Of a stretch of DNA of 6,084 nt, positions 1-5,179 are shown piece after piece. The DNA is from Polaromonas sp. (GTDB lineage: Bacteria; Pseudomonadota; Gammaproteobacteria; Burkholderiales; Burkholderiaceae_C). Where the stretch lies: the NCBI GenBank assembly GCA_014376885.1, contig JACMQR010000188.1:1-6084 (forward strand), read 5' to 3'. The number at the start of each line of letters is the position of its first letter. The first letter of the stretch is position 1. The notes under the pieces were generated by a model. That model saw only the letters and a list, made by a program, of their open reading frames with translations. It made no database searches and had not been told where the DNA came from. The position numbers and the translations under genes were made by a program.

Positions 1-36
1 GCCTGGCCGCAGTGCCACCCCACCTTGAGTTTAGCC

Positions 37-243
37 ATGAAAAAAGACCCATCGCCTGTCAAGCAGGTCGTCTGCCCCGGCTGCGGCGGCCCCAGCGTTT
101 ACGCTTTGAGCAATCCGTCCCGTCCCTTTTGCAGCGAGCGCTGCAAAAACATCGACATGGGCGCCTGGGCCAGCGAGAGTTTCCGCCTGCCCGCCGATAC
201 GCCGCCCGACGACCAGCCGTTTGGCGATCCGAAGCTTCACTAA
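37..243 (+). CDS. yacG: DNA gyrase inhibitor YacG (small zinc-binding protein)
   Basis: A 68-residue protein with the YacG zinc-finger pattern: Cys13-x2-Cys16 and Cys32-x3-Cys36 separated by 15 residues, with CPGCGG and FCSERC around the ligands. These are followed by the family's GAWASE segment and an acidic, proline-rich tail ([10 protein letters not shown]). Known family members bind one Zn2+ and inhibit DNA gyrase by contacting GyrB; E. coli YacG is about 65 residues, so the length fits. I chose ATG at 37 because it gives the usual MKK-type start. A TTG at 25 is in frame and would add four residues; neither has a strong Shine-Dalgarno. In many proteobacteria yacG follows coaE and zapD, but the 36 bases before it here are too short to identify a neighbour. 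Its stop codon overlaps the ATG of a possible small peptide (TAATG). Confidence 0.93.
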   Translation: MKKDPSPVKQVVCPGCGGPSVYALSNPSRPFCSERCKNIDMGAWASESFRLPADTPPDDQPFGDPKLH

Positions 244-365
244 TGATGTCTGGTAGGGCGGCTGACAGGCAGCGCCACGGTGCCGGGCTGGCGATTTCAT
301 TGGTTGCGCCGGCATGTCTCGCGGCGGCACTGTGCGCTCTGGTTTTATATCGCCATCAGGAATAA
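243..365 (+). CDS. Possible 40-residue single-pass membrane peptide, overlapping the yacG stop
   Basis: An ATG at 243 shares two bases with the yacG TAA stop and opens a 40-codon frame ending at TAA 363-365. The predicted peptide has a short basic N-terminus (residues 4-12 include three Arg and a His), then about 22 mostly apolar residues rich in Ala, Leu and Val, then a Tyr-Arg-His-Gln-Glu end. That is the layout of a one-helix inner-membrane protein with its N-terminus inside by the positive-inside rule. The overlap would allow translational coupling to yacG. Against it: third-position GC is only about 60 percent by hand count, lower than expected for a real gene in this GC-rich DNA. There is no independent ribosome binding site, and I do not recognise the sequence. 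It may be chance; no function is proposed. Confidence 0.3.
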   Translation: MMSGRAADRQRHGAGLAISLVAPACLAAALCALVLYRHQE

Positions 366-384
366 ACCCATCAAGCAAATACCC

Positions 385-388
385 GGAG
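385..388 (+). promoter_or_regulatory. Ribosome binding site of the small exported protein
   Basis: GGAG lies six bases before the ATG at 395, the clearest Shine-Dalgarno on this strand. It supports the start chosen for the following gene and shows that it is translated independently of yacG. Confidence 0.75.
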
Positions 389-394
389 TAAAAA

Positions 395-655
395 ATGAAA
401 CGCATCGTGATTGCACCGTTTTGGCGTGTGCTGCTGGCTGCCAGTTTGCTGATGGGCAGCGCCCAGGCCGGCATTGCCGGCACCGAGCCGGGCGGCGCGG
501 CAGAGCCCGCCAGGGCCAAGAAAAAAGCTTCGGGCGGTGGCCAGGTCCGGTTTTTGCCGGGATCGGCAGAAACCACCAAGGAGCGCAGCCACCGGCTCCG
601 GCGCGAATGCAAGGGCCAGGTCAACGCCGGCGCCTGCTCGGGTTACACCCGCTGA
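395..655 (+). CDS. Small exported basic protein, function unknown
   Basis: 86 residues with a clear Sec signal peptide: basic start (MKR), apolar core at about residues 5-22, and an AxA cleavage site at Ala23-Gln-Ala25. The mature protein would be about 61 residues. It begins with a Gly/Ala/Pro/Glu-rich stretch and a KKK run at 42-44. A charged helix-like part follows at about 58-74 (ETTKERSHRLRRECKG), then a short end with Gly-Ala-Cys. The only cysteines, Cys72 and Cys81, are close enough to form a periplasmic disulfide. The mature part is strongly basic (12 Lys/Arg against 5 Glu by hand count). I do not recognise a named family; it resembles uncharacterised small secreted proteins of Burkholderiales, and that is recollection only. 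The ATG has a good ribosome site six bases upstream, and a hairpin terminator follows 28 bases after the stop. Confidence 0.8.
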   Translation: MKRIVIAPFWRVLLAASLLMGSAQAGIAGTEPGGAAEPARAKKKASGGGQVRFLPGSAETTKERSHRLRRECKGQVNAGACSGYTR

Positions 656-683
656 GTTGCTGCCGGGCGAAACCAGCGTAAAA

Positions 684-704
684 AAACGCCCGGGGCGGGC
701 GTTT
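684..704 (-). terminator. Intrinsic terminator of grxD, shared with the convergent + strand gene
   Basis: A perfect 9-bp stem (684-692 with 696-704) closes a three-base loop. On the - strand it is followed by a run of seven T (complement of 680-686), which is a textbook Rho-independent terminator 20 bases beyond the grxD stop. On the + strand only three T follow, so termination of the 395-655 gene is probably weaker, though the hairpin is shared. Confidence 0.9.
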
Positions 705-724
705 CTGGGGGGTGCCCGTTGGCC

Positions 725-1057
725 TCAGGCCTCGGGCGGAGCGCCCAGCATGGCCTGGAGTTCGCCGTTTTGGTACATCTCCATCATGATGTCCGAGCCG
801 CCGACGAATTCGCCTTTGACATACAACTGGGGAATGGTCGGCCAGTTGCTGAATTCCTTGATGCCGTTGCGAATGCCTTCGTCTTCCAGCACGTTGACCG
901 TGGCCGGCTTGCTCACGCCGCAGGCCTTGAGAACCTGGATGGCGCGGCCTGAAAAGCCGCACATCGGAAATTGCGCGGTGCCCTTCATGAAAAGCACCAC
1001 ATCGCTGGACTTGACGATCTGCTCAATGCGTTGCTGGGTCGGGTCGGTTGGGTTCAT
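725..1057 (-). CDS. grxD: Monothiol glutaredoxin GrxD (Grx4, CGFS type)
   Basis: 110 residues covering a whole single-domain class II glutaredoxin (E. coli Grx4 is about 115). The active site is Cys33-Gly-Phe-Ser36. It is preceded by Lys25 in the MKGT motif that binds glutathione and followed by the cis-proline loop WPTIPQLY (72-79) and the GGSDI turn (86-90) that also contacts glutathione. Known CGFS glutaredoxins bind a bridging [2Fe-2S] cluster with glutathione, often with a BolA partner, and pass it to iron-sulfur proteins in the cytoplasm. The start is supported by AGAGGA seven bases upstream (complement of 1065-1070). It is the last gene of the hemA-prfA-prmC-grxD block and ends at a strong terminator. 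The 113-bp gap before it could hold its own promoter, but I see no convincing -35/-10 pair. Confidence 0.97.
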   Translation of the reverse strand: MNPTDPTQQRIEQIVKSSDVVLFMKGTAQFPMCGFSGRAIQVLKACGVSKPATVNVLEDEGIRNGIKEFSNWPTIPQLYVKGEFVGGSDIMMEMYQNGELQAMLGAPPEA

Positions 1058-1170
1058 GGATGGATCCTCTGGGTAAAAGCTGCCGGTGGCAGGCGTTCAA
1101 AGTGGTGGGCCGGCACGCTGGCCGGACGGTGAAATACCGGGTGTGGGAATGCGACAAACCCATACCCTGA

Positions 1171-2067
1171 TTATGTCTGTCCGCCCGCGGCCGCGTGCAG
1201 GGCGGGAATTGCCGGGCCAGGGGGCCACTGGCCGCCCGAGCAGCGCTCGATCCCGGCCAGGTCAAGACGGCTTTGGACCTGCGCAAACCCCTGGCTGACC
1301 AGCAGCTCGCGCACCCGGCACGCCTGGTCGTAGCCATGCTCGAGCAGCAGCCAGCCCCCCGGCGTCAGGCGGCAGGGGGCCTGGGCGATGATTTTGCGGA
1401 TGTCGTCCAGCCCGTCCTGGCCTGCTGCCAGGGCCTGCGGCGGTTCGTGCCGAAGCGCGACCAGGTGCGGATCGGCGCTGGCCACATAAGGCGGGTTGCT
1501 GGCAATCAGGTGAAAGCTTTCGCCGACCTGCGCCAGCCAGTTGCTGTGGACGAACTCCACCGCCAGATCAAGCCGGCGGGCGTTTTCGCGGGCCACGTCC
1601 AGCGCCGCGGCGCTGGCGTCCACCGCCGTGGCCGCTGCCGCGCGCCCGGCGGCTTTCAGGCTGTGCGCAATCGCCAGGGCAATCGCGCCGCTGCCGGTGC
1701 CCAGGTCCAGCACCCGCAGCGCTGGCGGTCCGTTGAGTGGTTCGAGCAGGTCAAGCGACCACTCGACCAGGGTTTCGGTGTCCGGCCGGGGCACCAGCAC
1801 GCGCGCATCGACCTGCAGCGCCAGCCCAAAAAACTCCTTGCTGCCGACGATGTAGGCCAGCGGCTCGCCCGCCATGCGGCGCAGGCGCATGGCCTCAAAG
1901 GCGTCCAACGCCTCGGGTGCCAGTTCATCGGTATCGTGCGCCAGCAGCCAGGACCGGGCGCCGGCCGGTTTGCCCAGCGCCTGCAGCAGCAGCAACTGGG
2001 CGTCGAGCCGCTCGAGCCCGCTGCCATAGGCCGCCGCCAGGGCTTGCGCGCAGGTGATGGAACTCAA
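1171..2067 (-). CDS. prmC: Peptide chain release factor N5-glutamine methyltransferase PrmC
   Basis: 298 residues from the preferred start. PrmC uses S-adenosylmethionine to methylate the glutamine of the GGQ motif in RF1 and RF2, speeding peptide release. Visible motifs: an N-terminal helical substrate-binding domain (about 1-80) with AGEPLAYIVGSKEFFGL; VPRPDTE at 92-98; the SAM-binding DLGTGSGAIA at 121-130; and the catalytic NPPY at 191-194, which holds the glutamine amide. The core ends near LAGIERCSGGQ, followed by an extra Pro/Ala-rich tail of about 18 residues. I chose TTG at 2067 because AAAGGG lies five bases upstream and it gives a family-like N-terminus (MSSITCAQALA). The frame stays open to a TTG at 2112, but that adds 15 AT-rich codons with no family resemblance. 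It lies 95 bp after prfA, whose product is its substrate. Confidence 0.95.
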   Translation of the reverse strand: MSSITCAQALAAAYGSGLERLDAQLLLLQALGKPAGARSWLLAHDTDELAPEALDAFEAMRLRRMAGEPLAYIVGSKEFFGLALQVDARVLVPRPDTETLVEWSLDLLEPLNGPPALRVLDLGTGSGAIALAIAHSLKAAGRAAAATAVDASAAALDVARENARRLDLAVEFVHSNWLAQVGESFHLIASNPPYVASADPHLVALRHEPPQALAAGQDGLDDIRKIIAQAPCRLTPGGWLLLEHGYDQACRVRELLVSQGFAQVQSRLDLAGIERCSGGQWPPGPAIPALHAAAGGQT

Positions 2068-2072
2068 GGTTG

Positions 2073-2078
2073 CCCTTT
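2073..2078 (-). promoter_or_regulatory. Ribosome binding site that decides the prmC start
   Basis: On the - strand this reads AAAGGG, five bases before a TTG at 2067-2065. It favours TTG 2067 over the in-frame TTG at 2112, whose upstream bases carry no comparable site. Confidence 0.6.
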
Positions 2079-2084
2079 GCTTGG

Positions 2085-2101
2085 TATTTAAATGATAGCT
2101 G
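2085..2101 (-). repeat. AT-rich word resembling a Comamonadaceae intergenic repeat
   Basis: The - strand reads CAGCTATCATTTAAATA within the short prfA-prmC gap. The nine bases CAGCTATCA recur at 4942-4950 on the + strand. AGCTATCA followed by an AT-rich run is, as I recall, a common motif of interspersed sequences in Polaromonas and Acidovorax relatives. Only a fragment is present, so this is tentative. Confidence 0.3.
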
Positions 2102-2162
2102 TACAGGCCCAAGGGTCGTGCACATGAGCCTGATTTGATGCAGAAAACGGGGACGCAGGCAT

Positions 2163-3293
2163 TCAGCCGGCGTTGTTGGCCGTTTCCAGCTCGGTCAACT
2201 GCTCGGCGCCGCGCGCCACCTGCAGGGCGACGACGACGTCGTCCAGGTCGCCTTCCATGATGCTGAGCAGCTTGTACAGCGTCAGGTTGATGCGGTGGTC
2301 GGTCAGCCGGCCCTGCGGAAAGTTGTAGGTGCGGATGCGGTCGCTGCGGTCGCCGCTGCCGATCAGGCCCTTGCGCGTGGCCGCATCCTTGGCGGCCTGG
2401 GCCGAGCGGTCTTTTTCAATGATGCGGGCCGTCAGCACCTTGAACGCCTGGGCCTTGTTGCTGTGCTGGCTGCGGCCTTCCTGGCACTCGGCGACGATGC
2501 CGGTCGGCAAATGCGTGATGCGCACCGCCGAGTCGGTCTTGTTGATGTGCTGGCCGCCGGCGCCGCTGGCGCGGTAGGTGTCGATGCGCAGGTCGGCCGG
2601 GTTGATCTGGATGGCGACGGCCTCGTCCGGCTCGGGCAGCACCGCCACGGTGCAGGCGCTGGTGTGGATGCGGCCCTGGGTTTCGGTCGCCGGCACGCGC
2701 TGCACCCGGTGGCCGCCCGACTCGAAGCGCAGCTTGCCGTACACGCCCACGCCCATCCCGTCCGGCGCGCCGTCGATGCGCAGCACCACTTCCTTGTAGC
2801 CGCCCAATTCGCTTGGGGATTCGCTGATGATTTCGACCTGCCAGCGCTTGCGCTCGGCAAAGCGGCTGTAGAGGCGAAACAGGTCGCCGGCAAACAGCGC
2901 CGACTCGTCGCCGCCGGTGCCGGCGCGGATTTCGATGAAGGCCGCCCGCTGGTCGTCCGGGTCTTTCGGAATCAGCATGAGCTGCAGCGCGTCGTCGATC
3001 TGCACGATGTCGCCCTTGGCCGCCTTGATCTCTTCCTCGGCCATTTCCGTCATGTCGGCCATGTCCGGATCATTCTTGGCTTCTGCCAGCAGGGTTTGCG
3101 CGCCGGCCAGGTCGGCTTCGCGCCGCGTCAAGCGGTGGTACTGCTCGGCCACCACGCTGGACTCGGCATGCTCGCGGGTCAGCGCGCGAAAGCGGTCCAG
3201 GTCGCTGACCACGTCGCTGGCCGACAGCAGTGCGTCGAGCTCATGCAGGCGCAAGAGCTGGCGGTCCAGGATGTGGCGAAGAAAGGGTTTCAT
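2163..3293 (-). CDS. prfA: Peptide chain release factor 1 (RF1)
   Basis: 376 residues (E. coli RF1 is 360). RF1 recognises UAA and UAG in the ribosomal A site and triggers peptide release. The N-terminal helical domain begins [10 protein letters not shown], close to the E. coli MKP start. The conserved [20 protein letters not shown] is at about 121-140. The codon-reading PAT tripeptide is at 201-203 inside [20 protein letters not shown], and the catalytic GGQ is at 246-248 in [20 protein letters not shown]. Gln248 is the PrmC methylation target. [28 protein letters not shown] follows in two conserved blocks at 312-338. Compared with E. coli it has about six extra residues at 175-182 (GAPDGMGV) before [11 protein letters not shown]. 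The ATG has no recognisable Shine-Dalgarno (TTGGCTCCCAC precedes it), which is unusual for a gene expressed at this level. It sits between hemA and prmC. Confidence 0.98.
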   Translation of the reverse strand: MKPFLRHILDRQLLRLHELDALLSASDVVSDLDRFRALTREHAESSVVAEQYHRLTRREADLAGAQTLLAEAKNDPDMADMTEMAEEEIKAAKGDIVQIDDALQLMLIPKDPDDQRAAFIEIRAGTGGDESALFAGDLFRLYSRFAERKRWQVEIISESPSELGGYKEVVLRIDGAPDGMGVGVYGKLRFESGGHRVQRVPATETQGRIHTSACTVAVLPEPDEAVAIQINPADLRIDTYRASGAGGQHINKTDSAVRITHLPTGIVAECQEGRSQHSNKAQAFKVLTARIIEKDRSAQAAKDAATRKGLIGSGDRSDRIRTYNFPQGRLTDHRINLTLYKLLSIMEGDLDDVVVALQVARGAEQLTELETANNAG

Positions 3294-3365
3294 GTGGGAG
3301 CCAAGGAAAATTTGGAAGAGCCTGCCAGCCAGTTCACCGGAGCGAGCGCGCGGCCAGCGGCCAGC

Positions 3366-3380
3366 GCCGGCCGTGCCGGC
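3366..3380. other. GC-only hairpin in the hemA-prfA gap
   Basis: GCCGGC, three bases, then GCCGGC can fold into a six-bp stem just beyond the hemA stop codon. No U-tract follows on the - strand, so it is unlikely to be a full terminator. It could slow decay of the hemA 3' end, or simply reflect GC-rich composition. Confidence 0.3.
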
Positions 3381-3388
3381 CCGCCCGG

Positions 3389-4678
3389 CTAATTCGTTTT
3401 GCGGTCCGCGGCGGTGCGCGGCGTCTGGCCGCGCAGGAACAGCCGCGACACGGTGCGCGCCGTGGCTTCGCGGCTGCTGGCGTCGCCCGCATGCAGTTCG
3501 GCCATGGTGCCGTGCAGCATTTTTTGCGTCAGGCCGCGGCCCATGGCTTCGAGCACGTCTTCGATCGGTGCGCCCCGGGCCAGCAGTTTTTTGGCGCGTC
3601 CGATCTCCAGGGCGCGCCAGGCGTCGGCCTGCGCCGTGAGCTGCTGGATCAGCGGCACGCTGCCGCGCTGGTCGAGCCAGTGCATGAAGTTCTGCACGCC
3701 CGCGTCGATGATCACCTCGGCCTCGGCCACCGCCGCCTGGCGGCTGTCCATGCCGGTCTGCACGACCTGCGCCAGGTCGTCGATGGTGTAGAGGTAGATG
3801 TCGGGCAGCGCCTTGACCTCGGGCTCGATGTCGCGCGGCACGGCCAGGTCGACCATGAACATCGGCCGGTGCCGGCGCTGCTTCAAGGCGCGCTCGACCG
3901 CGCCCAGGCCGATGATGGGCAAGGTGCTGGCGGTGCAGCTGACGACCGCGTCGAATTCATGCAGGCGCCCGGGCAGGTCGGCCAGGCGCATCACTTCGGC
4001 GCCAAAGCGGCTGGCGAGCTTTTCGCCCCGCTCCAGCGTGCGGTTGGCAATGGCCATGGCTTTCGGGTTCTTCGCGGCGAAGTGGGTGGCCGCCAGGTCG
4101 ATCATTTCGCCGGCGCCGACAAACAGCACCCGGATGTCGCCCAGGTCTTCGAACAGCTGACCGGCCAGGCGCACACTGGCCGCTGCCATGCTGATGCTGT
4201 GGGCGCCGATCTCGGTGCTGCTGCGCACCTCCTTGGCAACGGCAAACGAGCGCTGGAACAACTGGTGCAGCGTCGTGCCCATGGCGCCGGCGTCTTCGGC
4301 GGCGCGCACCGCGTCCTTCATCTGGCCCAGGATCTGCGGCTCGCCCAGCACCATCGAGTCCAGACCGCTGGCGACCCGAAAAGCATGGCGCGCCGCCTGG
4401 TCGTCCTGCAGCGTGTAGGCATGGGTGCGCAGCAGGGCAGGCGACACGCCGCCGTTGTGCGCCAGCCATTCCAGCGTGCTGTTCAGGTCGTTGGTGTCGC
4501 CGGCGCAGTAGATCTCGGTGCGGTTGCAGGTCGACAGCAGGGTCGCCTCGGGCTGGCGTGCCAGCGAGGCGCGCAGGCCGCGCAGGATGGGCTCGACCTG
4601 GTCGAGCGCAAACGCAAAGCGCCCGCGCAGATCGAGCGGTGCGGTGTGATGGTTTAGCCCCAGGGCCCAGACTGACAT
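3389..4678 (-). CDS. hemA: Glutamyl-tRNA reductase HemA
   Basis: 429 residues, a full-length family member. It reduces glutamyl-tRNA(Glu) with NADPH to glutamate-1-semialdehyde, the first committed step of C5-pathway tetrapyrrole synthesis in the cytoplasm. The N-terminal catalytic domain has GLNHHTAP at 7-14, the nucleophile Cys51 in STCNRTEIY, a His at 98 and the signature [16 protein letters not shown] at 104-119. The NADPH-binding domain carries VLFVGAGEM at 184-192 and NRT at 212-214. [13 protein letters not shown] (276-288) follows, then a C-terminal helical dimerisation domain. I chose ATG at 4678 because [11 protein letters not shown] matches family N-termini. The frame continues upstream to a TTG at 4726, but that extension has no family resemblance and overlaps the likely promoter. 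No Shine-Dalgarno precedes the ATG; see the TATAAT entry. It is first in the block hemA-prfA-prmC-grxD. Confidence 0.98.
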   Translation of the reverse strand: MSVWALGLNHHTAPLDLRGRFAFALDQVEPILRGLRASLARQPEATLLSTCNRTEIYCAGDTNDLNSTLEWLAHNGGVSPALLRTHAYTLQDDQAARHAFRVASGLDSMVLGEPQILGQMKDAVRAAEDAGAMGTTLHQLFQRSFAVAKEVRSSTEIGAHSISMAAASVRLAGQLFEDLGDIRVLFVGAGEMIDLAATHFAAKNPKAMAIANRTLERGEKLASRFGAEVMRLADLPGRLHEFDAVVSCTASTLPIIGLGAVERALKQRRHRPMFMVDLAVPRDIEPEVKALPDIYLYTIDDLAQVVQTGMDSRQAAVAEAEVIIDAGVQNFMHWLDQRGSVPLIQQLTAQADAWRALEIGRAKKLLARGAPIEDVLEAMGRGLTQKMLHGTMAELHAGDASSREATARTVSRLFLRGQTPRTAADRKTN

Positions 4679-4684
4679 GGCTTG

Positions 4685-4690
4685 ATTATA
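4685..4690 (-). promoter_or_regulatory. Perfect TATAAT -10 box directly upstream of hemA
   Basis: The - strand reads TATAAT, then six bases, then the hemA ATG. A start of transcription seven bases beyond the -10 would fall on the A of the ATG, giving a leaderless or nearly leaderless message. The absence of a ribosome binding site fits this. No good -35 hexamer is visible at 16-18 bases; TCCTTT is the nearest by position. Confidence 0.45.
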
Positions 4691-4692
4691 AA

Positions 4693-4732
4693 ATTGAAGT
4701 GGACCCAAAAGGATGCGCGGGCACAATCTCCT
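4693..4732 (+). promoter_or_regulatory. Possible promoter for the divergent membrane protein gene
   Basis: TGGACC followed by 16 bases and CACAAT forms a plausible but imperfect sigma-70 pair on the + strand, each hexamer matching four of six consensus positions. It lies 65-100 bases before the ATG at 4797 and overlaps the region that serves hemA in the other direction. Below it, GCGTGTGG is repeated at 4752-4759 and 4761-4768. Support is weak. Confidence 0.25.
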
Positions 4733-4796
4733 TTGACGCGATTGCCCGGGTGCGTGTGGCGCGTGTGGTGCATTCCTTGACTACTGACGGGCCGAC

Positions 4797-5087
4797 ATGA
4801 CCGCTTACCTGCTTGCAGACCATCTGCTCAACCTGCTGGCGCCTGCCGCGCTGATGGCTTTGCTGCTGGCTGGATTGCCACGACTGTTTTCAGAATTCTT
4901 TAGATCAAAACAGGCGTTTGTGCAAGCCTGGTCGGTACAAGCAGCTATCAATCTTATAGTAGGAACAGGCGTATTGACCGCTGGCTTGGTTCTGCTGGGC
5001 CGGGATGGGAAAATGGCCACGTATGTCATGCTGGTGCTTGCCATGGCATTCAGCCAGTGGTGCCAGCTGGGCGGCTGGAAGCGCTAG
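4797..5087 (+). CDS. Small three-helix inner-membrane protein, function unknown
   Basis: 96 residues with three apolar segments at about 9-27, 48-68 and 73-90, predicting an integral inner-membrane protein. A charged loop with Arg, Lys and Gln lies between helices 1 and 2, and GRDGKM lies between helices 2 and 3. The end is QLGGWKR. I do not recognise a named family; it looks like the uncharacterised membrane proteins found next to hemA in Comamonadaceae, a recollection I cannot test here. Codons 31-57 (4887-4966) are far richer in A and T (about 40 percent GC by hand count) than the flanking codons and include AGA, ATA and TCA, as if this stretch had another origin. The ATG has no clear Shine-Dalgarno. 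It is divergent from hemA and ends before a bidirectional terminator. Confidence 0.75.
   Translation: MTAYLLADHLLNLLAPAALMALLLAGLPRLFSEFFRSKQAFVQAWSVQAAINLIVGTGVLTAGLVLLGRDGKMATYVMLVLAMAFSQWCQLGGWKR
4887..4966 (+). repeat. AT-rich, repeat-like segment inside the membrane protein gene
   Basis: About 40 percent GC against a clearly GC-rich background. It contains CAAGCAGCTATCAATCTTAT, which resembles an interspersed non-coding sequence I associate with Comamonadaceae genomes, and shares CAGCTATCA with the prfA-prmC gap. AACAGGCGT occurs near both ends (4909-4917 and 4964-4972). It is read through in frame. Assignment as a repeat rests on recollection plus composition. Confidence 0.35.
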
Positions 5088-5123
5088 GCCAGGGTGCGGC
5101 GGGCCGCTGGCTGGCGCGATGTC

Positions 5124-5137
5124 TTGACCTGGGTCAA
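5124..5137. promoter_or_regulatory. FNR/CRP-family-like palindrome TTGAC-N4-GTCAA
   Basis: TTGACCTGGGTCAA is a perfect 14-base inverted repeat. It fits the TTGAY-N4-RTCAA shape bound by FNR, ANR and DNR-type regulators. It lies between the 3' ends of two convergent genes, where no promoter is expected, so it may instead be chance or an extra hairpin just before the terminator. Confidence 0.25.
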
Positions 5138-5164
5138 AAAAGCCGGTACCGCTGGCGTTTTTTT
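5136..5164. terminator. Bidirectional terminator between the membrane protein gene and ugpQ
   Basis: GCC at 5142-5144 pairs with GGC at 5154-5156, and the stem continues inward with one GC and two GU pairs around a three-base loop. Seven T follow on the + strand (5158-5164). Six A precede it (5136-5141), giving a U-tract on the - strand as well. It suits two converging genes. A second run of seven T at 5171-5177 may serve as backup for the + strand. Confidence 0.75.
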
Positions 5165-5179
5165 AGGCTGTTTTTTTAC

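Noticed and set aside
1..36. Possible 3' end of zapD before yacG
   Set aside because: The genomic order zapD-yacG is common, but none of the three frames here gives a recognisable ZapD ending, so no feature is called.
12..242. Frame open from GTG 12 through the yacG region in another reading frame
   Set aside because: Within yacG it is an Arg-rich shadow. Only its last part, from ATG 243 onward, is considered as a possible separate peptide.
1058..1170. Promoter for grxD in the prmC-grxD gap
   Set aside because: TTGTCG and TTGAAC can be found on the - strand, but neither has a convincing -10 at 16-18 bases. Read-through from upstream is equally possible.
1195..2091. Open frame on the + strand opposite prmC
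   Set aside because: It is a shadow of prmC, rich in Arg, Gln, Ala and Gly, with no family features.
2295..3392. Long open frame on the + strand antisense to prfA
   Set aside because: It is a GC-rich shadow of prfA: composition is dominated by Ala, Val, Gly, Arg and His, with no recognisable motif, while the - strand frame is unmistakably RF1.
3230..4657. Open frame of about 475 codons on the + strand antisense to hemA
   Set aside because: It is longer than the hemA frame but is a low-complexity Ala/Gly/Arg/Val/Gln product opposite a gene with intact catalytic motifs. High GC commonly opens such frames.
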